DNA from: Tetrahymena elliotti 4EA
Taxonomy: Eukaryota > Ciliophora > Oligohymenophorea > Hymenostomatida > Tetrahymenidae
Direction of reading: 5' to 3'
Assembly (NCBI GenBank): GCA_000231825.2
Contig: JH720313.1
Coordinates: 814,645-878,644 of the forward strand
Length of the DNA: 64,000 nucleotides
A program made the translations under genes and the position numbers. Shown in pieces: positions 14,085-27,700 of the stretch (position 1 is its first letter; each line of letters starts with the position of its first letter). The notes beneath the pieces were generated by a model. The model ran no database searches and was not told the origin of the DNA. It was given only the letters and a program-made list of their open reading frames with translations.

Positions 14085-17000
14085 TCAATGTTAATCTTAG
14101 TTAGGTTTATTAACTTTAGTCTTATTTTTTATAACTATTTTTTATTTTTAAATTTAATTGAGTTTTTATTGCAAATCTTTCTTCTTGTTTTCAATCATTT
14201 TCTTTATTAGTTTGTATGAATACTGAATCATCTCTTTTTCGAATTCTTTTTAACTAATGAAAGGTTCATAATTAGGTTTCAAGGATTCTTTTAAAATATT
14301 ATCAAATGCTTTTGGTCTTAATTTTAATTTTGTTTTTTGATTATTCTTTTTAATAGATGTGCTGTTGCTATCTTATTTAGAATTTTACTTTCCTTTGTTG
14401 TTTTAAGGCGTTTTTTAAATTTTTAGTATACTTGATCTCTAATTATTATTAATTTAAGAGCCTACTTGCTGTTAATTATCTTAAATAACAGCTAAACTTG
14501 GAAGAATATTAATAGAGAAATCGACTTAATTTGAAGAAGTGTTATTTTAAGAGTTTACTAAATCTAATTCTAAAATATGAAAAAATGGGTTAAAAATATT
14601 TAATTTTAAAAGTAAATTCATACTTGTCGCTTTTAGAGCACTACTTGGTTTTTCTTCTTTTTGTTATTTATTTTTATAGATAGATTTCTGAATTTACTAT
14701 ATTTCCTTATGTTATTTTTTTTGATTGTTTAAAATTTTAGCTGAAAATTATTATGGAGTAAGGCTTTATCTTTACTACTACTTTTAGCTATATCTGCTAT
14801 GAGCTATTTTCTAAATATCACTAAAAGACAACTAATTTTATCTTCTAAAAATCTTAGAAGTTTCTTCTTTCCTGTAACCAATTCCATTCATATTAAGAGC
14901 TGACTTCAGTTGAGATACTGTTTAATTTAAATTTAATTTACTTGGATTATACTGGCAACAGTTAGTAATGAAATATTTTTTAATGTCATCACCTAATAAC
15001 TTGTTTTCTTCACACTCTAAGTAAATTTAATTTGATTTAATTTAGTTGACTGTTTCATTTGATAATTCACAATTTTCTTGAGATTCATATTTTTCAAAAA
15101 TTGCTTTTTTATACCTTAAAAAATATTTAATAAAACATAAAAAGATATTAAAAAATTACTTCTTATTATGAATAAAATATTTGATGGTATTAATAATATC
15201 AACCAAAACCCGATGAGTCTAATTCATATAAAATATTATTTAAAAAAAATAATATAATTTATTGTTCAAAAGAAAAGATAATACATAATTGAGTTAAGTG
15301 ATATTTTGGTAGTAAATGCTATATTTCTTTAGAAATGCAAATCTTTTTTTTAAGTAATATTCTTTTATGATTTCCATAGACTACTTCATAATATCATCTT
15401 TCATAAAAGCAAATATTTTAAAAGGAATCTAGTTTTATTCAAATAAACTATGCTCCTTAATAATTAAACACTCTAAAGATATGTTAAACATCATTTTATA
15501 TATTGTTAGAATTTTAGATCTCTCAAGACACTAATCTATAATTATTTTACTTATTTTTTACATTTTTTTAGATTTTTCGAGTATCTTTTCATAGAGCTAT
15601 TTACGTTAGTAATACCTTGAAAAAAACAAGCTAATAAGTTCATCTCTTTTCCTTTTTACATGATTTTATTCTTCAAAAAGGCATATCATCCTCAAGCCAT
15701 AATTAGCCTAAATAATAATTCTATCTAAATATGTGTTATTTTGGTGTCTATTAAATTATTATAATAATTCTTCTTCTAATTTTTTTATAAAAATATTTTA
15801 CCTTAACCTGTAGTCTCTTAGTATCTTCTTTATAAATATATTTTGCTTTTCTTTCTTAATTATTTCCAATTTCTTTTACTTTATCCTAATTTATTTTAAA
15901 TTAAATTATCAGTTTTATATTATTCTTTATTAATTCTCTAAACATTCAATAACAATTAAAACCTTTTAAATTTGTTTCTTTGGAATAATTGTTGGGATAA
16001 ATTTAAAATAAATTTCTCTAATACCAAGCTAAAATTTAAATTTAACTAAACTAATATTTAAGTTATTTTAATAGATAAAAATATTTTACATAATTTCTAT
16101 TTAAGAAACAAAGTAGAGGAAGCAGATAAGTTAGCACCATTTTTACTGGAACATCTTAAGTAAAATAATAGATTCAGATTATATCCTTGATTAATTATTA
16201 ATCTCTGTAAATTTTTCTTATTTCTTAAAAATTTCTAGCAAGGTTCTATTTTATTTTTCAGACATCAATAATTTTTTCTTCGTTGAATATCTTATCTATT
16301 TAATTGTACTGGAATTATGAAAATCTTTCATTTTTTCATTTTTTTTAACTGCATATTCATCTAAAATGCTTATGTTTTTAGATATAAAATCTTAATTAAT
16401 AGCTGGTAAAATAGAAATATTCTTGGTTTCTTAAACTTCCTTTTTCTTTTACACATTTAACTAAACACTTTTTTCTTCCACTACAGGTAAAATATCTTAT
16501 TGAGTATTTTATATTCTTGTTGTTTGCTAATCTTTGTGAATGTTAAAGTAGTAAATCAACTCAAGATTACAAAAGGGACTTTAGGAAAGCATAGTTATAT
16601 AGATTTATTATTTATCTTCTTAAAAATTATAATATATGGGCTTATCAAATGAACAATAATATTAATCATAATTTGTCCAACATTGATCTTCAGTTTATCC
16701 AATAAACAGATGTAAATTGAATGAATTGGGAATTTTAATTTTTAATGTTAGAGGACCCTATTTATTATTGCAATTCAATTGAATAATTTTGAATGAGTTT
16801 TAAAAGATGTGGATTGTGTTTCTTTGTTCTTCTTCAACCTGGATAATTAGATCTGGTTTAATCTTTAAAATAAATTTAATTTAAATTTTCAAACTAATTG
16901 CTTACATATTTTATATATTGTAGATATTAAATATCAAATTTTGTAATATCTAGCTTTGAGGCTTCATCAAACTAGCTGTTTAATACTACTTAGGGAGGGC

Positions 17001-17916
17001 TGTTACTTCTTTAAAATTCTTTTACCTGTTAATTAAATCTATTTAAAGGAGGAAAAGACCTGTTCATTTAGTTTTCACCATGTTTTTGAACTTCTTTTAA
17101 TTTTCTAATTTCAATATTCTAATGTCGTTTGTTGATAAATCTATCTGTATTAATTACTTTTATAGGATTCAATCTACTCTCTTTCTATGGTTTATCTGAT
17201 TTATATTTTAAATTTATTAGAAAAATTATTAAAAAATGTTTTGTTTTACGAATTTAAGATTAATAAATGCTATAATTCTCTGCATTAGTAGAATTAAATT
17301 TTTGAGTTTCTCCTTTCTTTTATGAGGAAAAATTAAAGTATTGATTTAATATTTAGTTTGGTATAAATACCTCCTATCCATGTAGCACGAATCTACCAAA
17401 AGTAAACAATGCCTATTCAGTGATTTTATCAACAGGCAGAAGCCTCTAATTTTGCTTTTTTTATTCTATAATCCTTTAGCCCCATTAATTAACTAATTTA
17501 AAATCAATATTTAAGTTTTCTGAAGGCTTTTCTATCTTTATTTTGACTTGAGATTGAACATTTGTTTAACTTAAAATTTTTTGAGATGAAGTCTATTTTT
17601 TCTGATCATTTTAATTGAAATTCTCATTTTAAAAATGTATACTTTTATCAATAATATCATCATCTTCATCTTCTTCCTCATCCTCACTTTCATCTTTGAT
17701 TTGATTTTCCGTATCTTGATAAATTGTCGAAAATTTTTATAGAATCCTATTTTTATTATCTTCTTCATCTTGTTCTTCAGAATCATCAAAATCTCCACTT
17801 TTTTAAGATGATTTAATAATAATCTAAATAAATAAAATAATTTAAAATTACAGAGGAATATATAATTTTTTTTTCTATTAAAATTTAGAAAATTTAGATT
17901 TAAATTCAAAGTTCAT
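14085..17916 (-). CDS. Multi-exon hypothetical protein with acidic N-terminus
   Basis: ATG at 17916; a clean 54-bp intron at 17798-17851 joins MNFEFKSKFSKF.. to a very acidic stretch (DDSEEQDEEDNKN; then DESEDEEEDEDDD, 17650-17700). Coding character continues through a possible beta-rich segment with Cys, Trp and aromatic residues (NLHLFIGQTEDQCWTNYDQY, 16640-16710), a hydrophobic/basic helical part (YYLKKRFAFLKKYSIYYQN near 15310-15370) and a basic C-terminus ending near 14160-14200 (KEMIQYSYKLIKKMIE); TGA at 14087-14085. Another clear intron lies at about 15114-15158. Other introns between 15700 and 17300 are not resolved, so the outer limits are firmer than the internal structure. I do not recognise the family. 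The aromatic/basic helical stretch is compatible with a cytoskeletal or basal-body protein, which is only inference. Confidence 0.55.
17798..17851 (-). other. Intron (54 bp) in the acidic hypothetical gene
   Basis: GTAATT..AAAAAG on the minus strand; removing it joins IPL to GDFDDSEEQ in frame. Representative of the short AT-rich introns in this window. Confidence 0.65.
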
Positions 17917-19234
17917 ATTTTTCTCAACAAATATTCATACTTAATAGAAGTATTGGTATTAGAAATTAATTAAGAAATCAAATTACACAAATATATTAAA
18001 ATAATTAATTATCTCTACCAATCAGAAAATTTATTGGCAACATTCAAATGATTAAATATTGAAAATGATTATTTTTAAATGATATTTTATTTTTATGTGA
18101 ATTCTTGAAATTGTTTAACTAATTATTTAAAACCTAAACAATCAATCAATCTATCAAATTTTTAACTTATTTTTAAAAGGAAATTATTTAATTTTTTCAG
18201 TGATTTTTTAATTTTTTTAAATGTAAAAAAAGAAATAATTAGAAATTAGAGGATGTTTTAAGATTTTCTATTATATTTATTATTGAAAAGTTAATAAGAA
18301 ATCAAATTATTTTACAAAAATTAATGCTAAGTTGATATTTTGGTATTTAAAAACTAAGAATTTCTAGTATATTGTATGAAAAGAATTAGCTATATCTACC
18401 ATTCAGTTAGTTATTCATAATTGACAATATTAAAACAAATTTTTATGATCAAAAAAATTTTATTTTATATTAAAATGAGTTTTTTACAAATAATTATGAT
18501 TATCCACTTCTCTTATTATAAATTTATTATAAAAAGAAATATTAATTAAAATAGAATGTTCTAAGATTAACAATTAACTTAACATTTTAGATTACAGTAT
18601 TTTAATTATGAAATATTCTTTGAGAAAAAGAAAGTTTTGATAAAAATAAATAGTACTTAATTATTTGATGAAAAACTGTTTATACTATAATACTATGAAA
18701 TGTAAGATTATCAGAATAATATTTAATCCTAAAAATCAAAAATTGAATTAATTTTCATAAATGTAATTCACTAAATTAACTCATAGGATAGAAAATTCAT
18801 TTGCTTCATAAATTTTAGATGACCCTTAATTATGTCAAGTCAGATAGATTTTATTTAGAAAATATCTAATGTTATTCATTTAATCAGAAATTTGTCTGTA
18901 AAGAATAAATATTAAAAATCGAAAGGCAGGTTACTTTGCTTAGTTGAAGTAAATGAAAAATATAAATATTAATAGAAATTAAATAGTATTTAAAAGGAAT
19001 TTTTTTTTCCAATAATAATATCTAAAAGAATATGGAAGTTTTTGGGTAGCATTCAAAATACTTCAAATTAAATCAATATCTTACACTGCAAATTAATGTA
19101 AAAATCAATACTATAATGTGAAATGAAATGTAAAAAAAACTAAATTAATTTAAATATTCTATCGAACAAATAACTTATATATTTATTAGCAAAAAAAAAT
19201 TAAGAGATATCAAAAATTAATCAAATATTTAGCT
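17917..19234. other. Divergent promoter region, no gene seen
   Basis: 1.3 kb between two divergently transcribed genes, nearly all A+T. Frames on both strands are interrupted by TGA and have no codon bias. No motif stands out. Confidence 0.6.
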
Positions 19235-20080
19235 ATGGACAAATATGAACTTTAAACTCTTCTCAGCTCATCAGAAACAGCTGATGTCCATTTATGTAGC
19301 ACACCTAAAAATACAGCAATTAAAATATTTAAGAAGGAAGCTGCTTTTAAAATGGAGCTTAAGGCCTTGACATTTTTAGAAAAAATACCAAATGTGATAA
19401 AAATGAAAGGTTTTATTGATGAGTTACCAACTTAAGCTATTCTCTTAGAATATGCTTCGAATGGAACACTTTTTAAATTTGTAGCTAATAACAATGGACT
19501 TACTGAAGAAGGTGCTCATTTTTTCTTTAAGCAAATAATTAAGGTTGTAGAAGTCTTACACTCTTCTTAAATAGTTCATAGAGACATTAAGTTAGAAAAT
19601 ACTTTGCTTGATGAAAATTATAATGCCTACTTATGTGATTTTGGGAATGCAATCTTCTTAAAACAAATTCATGATTTGGAATTCATTCCAAGTGCTGGTA
19701 CATAATGCTGCAGAGCACCTGAACTTATTAGATAGAAAGCAGATAGTTTATTAGTTCCAAAAAAAGTTGATGGTGTTGATTTGAAAAAAGCAGATATATT
19801 TAGTTTAGGTGTATTACTTTTCACAATGGTTTTTTGTAAGCAGCCCTTCTCAAAAGCAGATTCAAATGATTTTTTCTTTTAAACACTGACAAAGAGCAAA
19901 TCTAAATTTTGGAATTTATTTGCCATCGAACCGTCTCCACTCCTAAAAGACCTTATAAATTAATTAATTGCTCCAAACCCATCTGATAGATTAACTATCC
20001 AAGAAATTTTAAGTCATCAATGGATTGTTTAGACAGAATCAAGTGTTTAAAATTTAAAAAAGGCAAGTGAAAAAGAATGA
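19235..20080 (+). CDS. Small Ser/Thr protein kinase with degenerate glycine loop, 281 aa
   Basis: Single exon, ATG 19235, TGA 20078-20080. Barely longer than a kinase catalytic domain. Visible subdomains: TAIKIFKKEA with the ATP-binding Lys (about residue 33), VHRDIKLEN catalytic loop (about 115-123), CDFGNA magnesium motif, CCRAPEL, ADIFSLGVLLFTM, and a C-terminal PSDRLTIQEILSHQWI. HRD Asp, following Lys and Asn, DFG Asp and APE Glu are all present, so catalysis is plausible. The usual GxGxxG is missing: the N-terminus reads LLSSSETADVHLC. The DFG is followed by Asn-Ala and the activation segment is long (KQIHDLEFIPSAGTQ). Layout resembles CAMK/SNF1-like kinases; subfamily not assigned. Cytosolic by lack of targeting signals. 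Confidence 0.9.
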
Positions 20081-21090
20081 AAAAAATAGATAATTTATAT
20101 GCAAAAAAAAAAAAAGCTTTTAAATTTTTATAATTAAATTAATTTCTACTACAATTAATTAGCTTTCTTAATTTAATTAAGGCTAAAATTTTATTCTTCT
20201 AATTATTTTATGTTTTTATCCTATAATTCTTTATCGATTTCCATAGCATATTTCTAGCTCTATCTAGTAAAACTAGAAAATCACTAAAAAATTAATATTA
20301 TTCTAGCCATTAATCAACTCAAAAATTTTATTTCATTGATTTTTTGAATCTTCAGTATTTTTTTATCAAATTTTTACATTATTTTAGAAATTATTAATAC
20401 TTTAAAAAAAGCTATTGTAAAACATAATAATTACAAAAAAATTTTGGTAATATGATAGAAGAAATGAAATGATTTATGTTTAAAAAAGATTAAAATAAAA
20501 AAATGTTTTAAAGAAGAAATATTAAGTTTTAAACAACAAAATGATTTATAGAATATACATGTTCAATAGTAGATACAAGTAAGTTAGATTGGTAGATAGA
20601 TTTATTTTAACAATTTTAATTATAAAGTAATTGATTCGTTATTTATATGGACTATCAGGTACTTAATTTATGTAATAGATTTGATGAGATTGATTAGAAG
20701 TTATAAATAACACTATAAAAAGCTGTTCATTGATCAATAATCTATTACCATAAATTTATTTTTCTTGTCAGTAATTTTCATAATTGAGTTTAAATGTTTT
20801 GTGGTTTTTTTTTCTCAATTGTAAATAAAAAGTTTTGAGGAGTTAAGTTATTGTAGTAGGAATTTAAGTAATAAAGTTATAGGATGAAATATTTAAAAAT
20901 GTTGGTTATTGATTAATGATTTTTTTAATTGGTAATCATTTTTTCTTATAAAAATAGAAAATGACTTCAAAATAATTACAACTTCTTCAAATAAAATTTT
21001 TTAGATTATTTCTAAATTGCTATCAAAAGTACTTGTAATTTTTATTAAAGTCAGATTTAAATTTGGTGTTAGAAATTTAAATTTTTACTC
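20081..21090. other. Convergent 3' flanks, nothing recognised
   Basis: 1 kb between the facing stops of the two kinase genes; A+T-rich with a poly-A run at about 20104. Confidence 0.6.
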
Positions 21091-23461
21091 TCAATTTTAT
21101 TGAGATATTTTTTAAACACAAGCATCATATCTTCCTTGATAGATTTCGTATTGAGTTTTTAGTTCTTCTGTTTTTTCGATGACTTTCAACTATTCTAAGC
21201 AGCTAGATATGGTTTATTTTCTTTCTATATTTATTAAATTTTTTACTATTGAATTAATTTTTCTTTCATTTGTAAGATTGCTATTTTTTCTGACTTGCAA
21301 TTCTTCTTTTTCCTTAAATGGTACTTGAATTATTTTTTGAATATCCTATTTAGTTATTTCCATGCTTGGATCATTAATAGTAATAATAATTTTAGAAAAA
21401 GCATTATCTTTCACAGAGAGTAGTTATTAACAGAGCTTTAAGCATCTTTAATAATATTTTAATTATTGTTGAGGTGAAGTGAGAACTTCATTGAGTAAGG
21501 AGTAATCTGCATAATGAAGTAAATTACCAAACAACATATTGTAAACATCAGTGTTTTTTTACTATTCTGAGCTTTCAATTTTAATATTTTTGATCATCAC
21601 ATTGAGTTACTTGCTTAAATCTTTTAATTTTTCTTAAATGAATTTAGGAAAAGCTATTTTAAAGGTTTCTTCTTTCTTTTTCTAATTCTAATTGCCTAAT
21701 TATTATTTTTAAAAAACGTTTTTTAAATATAAATTTTTTAAAAAGAAGAAAATATTAGTTTATTTTTAACCAAAAAATAATCAAAGTAGTATTATTATTG
21801 TGATTTTAAAATTAGTAAGTATTTGAATTCATTTCTTTCTTTTTTTATAACTTTTTAAAATTCATAAAATTAATTAATAATTATATAAATTTAAATTTTT
21901 TTGTTTGTTTTAGAAAAATGTTGGTTGGTATTTCAATATTCTAATTTCGTTTTTTAATTCTTAAGGAATCAAATTATTTAAATTTAATTGTGAGATGTAG
22001 AGCCTCTAAAATTTTATTTTGAAATTTGTTTTAAAAATTAACTTAAATGTTTGTTTTATGAAAAATAGTTTTACTGGTTGAGTCTGAAATTATTAGAGTT
22101 ATTTCTAGATGATTCTCTATTGTTTTAACTGTTTGTAGTAATGCTAAGAGAACTGATGCCCATGAGCATGATTAACTAAAATCAGTACTAATGTCTTAAG
22201 AAAGCTAATCTGCATTTTTCATTTGATCTTCCATCTTTTCTAAATATTTATTCAACTCTTCTGTTAATATTTCATGCATTCTCTGCCAGATGTATTCTAG
22301 TGCTCTATTTTATTTTTCTTTAACCTCCAAAAGTTCCTCCGATTGTAAAGGGCTTTGAGTTTTTTACATTTTTGGTGAGAGTTGTGACTGTTTATCTATC
22401 TCCGCTTAGTTAAAGTTGGAATCTGCAGCTTTATTTTCTAAAATTTTTTCTTTTGCATAGTTTTCGAGGGGATCTTATGGGTTAGCTTGCTATGAATTTG
22501 ATTATTGCTAGAACTAATCTTGATTATTTTTGAGAGCGTTAAGACCCTCTTGAGCTAGATTTAATAAGAACTGATGTTGCATGCATGGATGTTCAAAGAA
22601 CTCTTCAAAACTCATACGTTGGTTAGGATCTACAATAAGCATTTTAAGGATTAAATCTTTAACTTCTTCAGGAATTTGAACCGCTGAGAAATCAATTTCA
22701 TTTTTTTCAATCAGGTTTATCAAATCTTAAATGTGAGCGCCTTTAGGAGGATTGAATGGAGGTCTTCCATAAATCATTTGGTAAATAATGATACCAAGAC
22801 TCCAAATATCACATTTTTCATTATATTTTTCTCTTTTAAGAATTTCAGGAGCCATAGTTATGGGTGTACCACAGTAACTTATGAGGAGAGAATTGTCATC
22901 AAAATGTTTAGCAAAGCCAAAATCACCTAATTTGACTGTAAGATCTTTTGTGAGTAAAATATTAGCTAGTTTCAAATCACGATGAACAAACTTAAGTCTA
23001 CGGATTTCCTCAAAAGCGGATTTAAGTTGCTATATAAATGTTAAAGCTATGCTTAGTGGGAACTTGCCATTAAACTTTTGCTTCATATATTATTCTAAAT
23101 CTCCTAGTTCACAGTACTCAAATATCAGATACCAATTATTAGTTGTTTTTTTGAAGTCGACAAGTCTGATTATATTTTTATGTTTGAGTTTAAGAAGGAT
23201 GCTGATTTCTTTATCAATAAGTTCTTAATTATCTTCCCTTAAAAATCCTTTGGAAATCATCTTTATGGCAAAATCCTCTTGAACTCCATTAGTTTCTGTT
23301 CGACCTCTGTAAACTCTAGCAAATGATCCTTAACCTATTTCTTTGATCAATGAATAAGGACCTATCTTCTTGTAAACTGTCTATTTAACAGAGTTGTTTT
23401 ACATAACATTCTAACTACCACCACTGTTCTAATTTGAAGATTAAAGCTGTGATGATGACAT
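21091..23461 (-). CDS. ULK/Atg1-like Ser/Thr protein kinase
   Basis: ATG at 23461, TGA at 21093-21091. The kinase domain spans about residues 35-300: GPYSLIKEIGQGSFARVYRG (intact Gly loop), DFAIKMISK (ATP Lys), EYCELGDLEQYM hinge, FVHRDLKLANILL catalytic loop, KLGDFGFAKHF, then the activation segment SYCGTPITMAPEIL, CDIWSLGIIIYQM and DPNQRMSFEEFFEHPCM. The DFGFAK and CGTPITMAPE signatures are typical of the ULK/Atg1 group, which initiates autophagy; ciliates carry several such paralogues, so this one's pathway is not certain. A Gln-rich linker and a helical C-terminus (KFIQEKLKDLSKQLNVMIKN; IEKTEELKTQYEIYQGRYDA at the end) follow. One or more introns lie in about 21700-21900 but I could not fit phases, and I cannot exclude that the last 600 bp are a separate exon set. 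Confidence 0.85.
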
Positions 23462-24745
23462 TCTAATTAATTAACCTTGCTTTTTCTTTTTTCTCTATTG
23501 GTCTTGCTTTTACTTTAATTTTTATGTGCTTTTTACTTATTTTACTTTTTATATAATTTACAAGTTAACTCTAATAGAATTCTATTAATTTATGATAGCT
23601 AGCAGAATACAGAAAATATATATAGGATTGTGTGTTAAAAACTTGGAATTAATTTTTTTTTTCAGCGCTATTTTAATTGTTAGATTGTTAATTAAATTAA
23701 AAACGAAATCAATGAAAAATAGCATAAATTGTAAATTCAATACAAAAATTTACAAATAGATTAAATAGATTGATAGTAATTAGTTGTCATAAATTAGTAA
23801 TTGAAAAAGTCTATTGAAATAGTGAGTGAGCAAGAGAGTGAATTTGTTTTTTAGTTTTTGCAGTTCTTTTTTAAATACAAATTGGATGACTTGAATGAAT
23901 ATTGAATTTTTCGTTTAAAAATTTTTACTAATGTTTTTCTTTCTTTTATTTTACAAGCAAGGCAATCATTTTTTATTGATTTTAAATGGTTCGTTCACAT
24001 TGATTGCAAAATCAAATTTTAAAAACTAAATTAGGAATGTTTTTATTTTAATCTGTGTAATTAATTCTTCTCAAAAAATATGGTTTTAGAAAATCAAAGC
24101 AGATTTTTATGATTTTATACATGTTAAAAAATGGAGTTTTTCTAGAAAAAATAATAATTTAATCTAATAAAAGTTTGATTATTTGTTATTCGCTAATGTG
24201 TCTACAAATATAAATAAATAAATTGATTAAGTTGATCCCACAATACCACCATTTAAAAATAGACTAGATTCTCATCAGAAAATAATATACCCTTTCTTCA
24301 ATATTGATTAATTATTCATATTTCTGATATTTTCCTTCATATTTAAATACACATAATCTCTTAAGTATTTATTTATCTTTGTTATTAACTAATGGCTGAT
24401 ACTTTTAATTTGAAAAATGATTTTGTTTTTTATTGTATTTACTCATAACTGATATTTTTATGTTAAATTTTTATTATTTTATTAGAAAAAAATAAGATAG
24501 TCAGTCAATGTATCCATAAAATTAAATTTGATTTAGTTTCACAAATAAATAAAATCATTAGATTTATGTTTTTGTAAATCTAAAAATTGATGAATTAATA
24601 AATATTTATTTAAAATATATTTTGAATTTGATTGGACAAACAAACACTAAATAGAAATAAATATTTATACATTTTTTAATATTTTTTATTTATTTTTTTG
24701 ATTAGTAAAAAAAGTTTATTTAAATATTTAAACTTTGTATTTAAA
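23462..24745. other. AT-rich intergenic, nothing recognised
   Basis: 1.28 kb between the kinase start codon and the BRCA2 stop, both genes on the minus strand. Contains the kinase 5' flank by position. Confidence 0.6.
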
Positions 24746-27700
24746 TCAAATACTATTTCTGATGTAATTCTACACCTCTTAAAACTTATCTGAGCCTATT
24801 TCCAAAAACTCATTTAGCTCATTGATCTACTTTTTGTATTTATCTGAATAAGGGAGACTTTAAACATTTAAGTTATCTACAGGATATGTTTTTTTATAAG
24901 TATTAAAAGTAAAATGGAAGTGGTATTTTTCTAAATGAGATGTGCTTAAAGTTGACTATTTAATATTATTAAGTTATACATTTAGGAAAACACCTATTTT
25001 CCCCTCTTCTGGATTAGGCATAGTGGTAGCTCTTGATTGATTTGACTTTTCAGAAACTTAATTTACTTTTATTTCTCTGTTTTTACTTAGTTTCTCATAA
25101 AGATGAGCATCTTCTAAAGAGCATTCATCATCTACTTTTTTCTTTTTAAATATGCTATTAGTACTCTATCTGATTTCATTTATAGGTGCAATGCATATTG
25201 CAGAGTAATTTTGATTGATTCCAAAGAATGTTCCATCTTCTATTTTAACAATATACATAATGATATCCATTTCTACCTTATACTAAATGAGAAGACTCTC
25301 ATGTATAGCTTTGTCATATTGTAAATTTACAAAACTCTCTTAGACATCTTCTAATAAAAATTTATAATTTTCAGTTAACTCTAAACCAAACTTTTTCATG
25401 CTTTATTGATCTTCTTTAGATTTAATAAAAGTACCCATCTCTTCTATTTTAGTTTTTTTATTAGTTTCCAAATACAGTATTTCATTAACTACTCTTTGCT
25501 ATCTATAATTAAACTTTGTCTTTTGATAACCTCTATTATTAATCTATTTTAAAGTTTTAAATAAAATTTTTTATTCATAAAATGCATGAATAATAAATTA
25601 CTTTCAGATTGTAAAGTCTGATTCTTGAGCCCTCTTTCAAAGAATCATATAATTCCTGAGTTACAGAGTGGATATTTACTTAAACCCATGGTTACTCATC
25701 AATCTTAAACTTTTCATCATAATAGCTTAAAGAATCAACAACTAGTACAGTAAAACCTAGCTGCTTACCACCATCCATGCCTTCATCTTCCATTTGCTTA
25801 GGATTACAGAAAGAGACTTTGACATTACCAGCCTCATAGCAAAGCGGGTATTTTTTTACTATAAATGCATCTATACATTAGATTGTATCACCACCACAAG
25901 GCTTAATAGATTTAAGTGAGCGAGGAAAGTATTTTTACATGGAATTACTACAAATTCCTAATTTAGAATTAGCAGGAGCTTTAATAATGTTATTATAATA
26001 TATCTCATAAACAGTTTAGAACAGAATGTTCTATTTAGGTTGTATCATATTTTCTAAGTTCCCAATACTTGGCTTTGCTAAATTACTAACATACATCTTC
26101 ATGCCAATATAAATTTTATTTCTTTTTATTAAATCAAGTTAAAGCACTTTATTACTTTATTGATATAGATCATTAGCATTATAATACTTTTAGTCAAAGA
26201 CTACTACATAAAAGCTGTACCATCCATCTGAAAGCTCAAGGACATAGCATCCATACTAATTTATTTTGGTTATATTAGCTACTATCAGAATCATATTTAT
26301 AGATTTAACAGCATCTTATTCTTAAATTTGTTTTAGAATTGATCTCTTACAAGCATACACTTCAGAGTATAATCTGTATTCTAATTCATAATAAATATTT
26401 TCAACAGTGAGTTTTTTATTTACTGGGCACTATTGTAAATTATTTTCATAGCAAGATAACTTCCAGACAACCTATCTAAAGTGATTTCTAACCCATTTTT
26501 CTTCCAAATTTTTTTCTTTTTGTTATAATTTAGCAAAAAAGTTCAGATAATTCAAAAATCCTTTTTGTAATTTGTTTTTATTATATTCTAAAATATCATC
26601 TACTTATTACACTTTTTTTGGAGCATTTTCTTCTTCCTCAGGTGGCTCAGTAGAAGGAATAGCTAATTAGCAAAAGCATTCAATTCTCTAAGTAAATGAG
26701 TTTTCTTAAAAGTTTAAAAGATTGTCTATATCTTTTCTAAGACAATTACACATAGTTTAGTAGTATAGGCATTAATTAATATCCTTAGCCATATTTTAAA
26801 TAACTCCCACATAATTATCACTTTCGATTTCCATTTAATTTCTTTTTACCTTGAGTTCATCGAACCTTACAAAATTAGATCTAGCTATTTGTGAATCATA
26901 GTTATATTTTAATTAAATTAAAGGATTGTTTAGGTATTAATGATTTAGAGCTACAGGAATATGCTTCATACAGCTACCTGGATTAGATTTTTTTGAAGAA
27001 CTATTAAATAGTTATCTTTTATGTGAATAACTATCCTCATCTTCTTCATTAATAAAAGAATATCTATTGCCTTGCTTAAGAGCCTCTTTACTTTTTTTCA
27101 TTAATTCTTTATTATTAACACTCTCATTTATTTTTTCTATGCTCTGAGGCTTAAATTTCTTACTCAATGTAGAAGACTTTCCACTTTTCTATTTTAAAAA
27201 ATTTTTAATTTTAAATTGAAAAAGATGAAACAAAATTTACTTGTCCTGATTTACCAACAGAATCTTTGGCAAAAAGAAAAGAATTGGCTGATTCATCTGA
27301 CATTAATAATTTTTTTTAATTAGCCCTTCTATCAATTTTCATTGATTTGATTGTTGGAGTTTCTTTTGTAATTGGGGTTGTTTTTGAAGAATCTACAACC
27401 TTGACTTATCTAAATGGTTTAGGGTGAGTTCTTTTAGGTTCAGGTTTTTTAATTTTTTTGATAAAGCGAGAGAATGCATCATCATCGTCATCTTCTTCTT
27501 CAATAGTAGCTGATTTAACTGATTTTTGGAATCCAATACTAAAGGAAGATTCACTATTTTATAATCTGCTATTTGAATTAAACTTATCTTTATTATCTGA
27601 TTTAGACATAGGAGTGTTTTTAAATCCATTTGAATTAGAATAAGAATCTTTCATGATTGATCCTGGTAAAGATTTATTTTTATTCATAGTATCTACTTTC

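Noticed and set aside
17571..17909. Standard-code ORF on the minus strand (112 codons, Lys/Ile/Met-rich)
   Set aside because: Out of frame with the real exon, which reads as acidic protein with TAA/TAG as Gln; the ORF is a shadow.
22733..22930. Plus-strand ORF opposite the ULK-like kinase
   Set aside because: Antisense of conserved kinase subdomains VII-IX.
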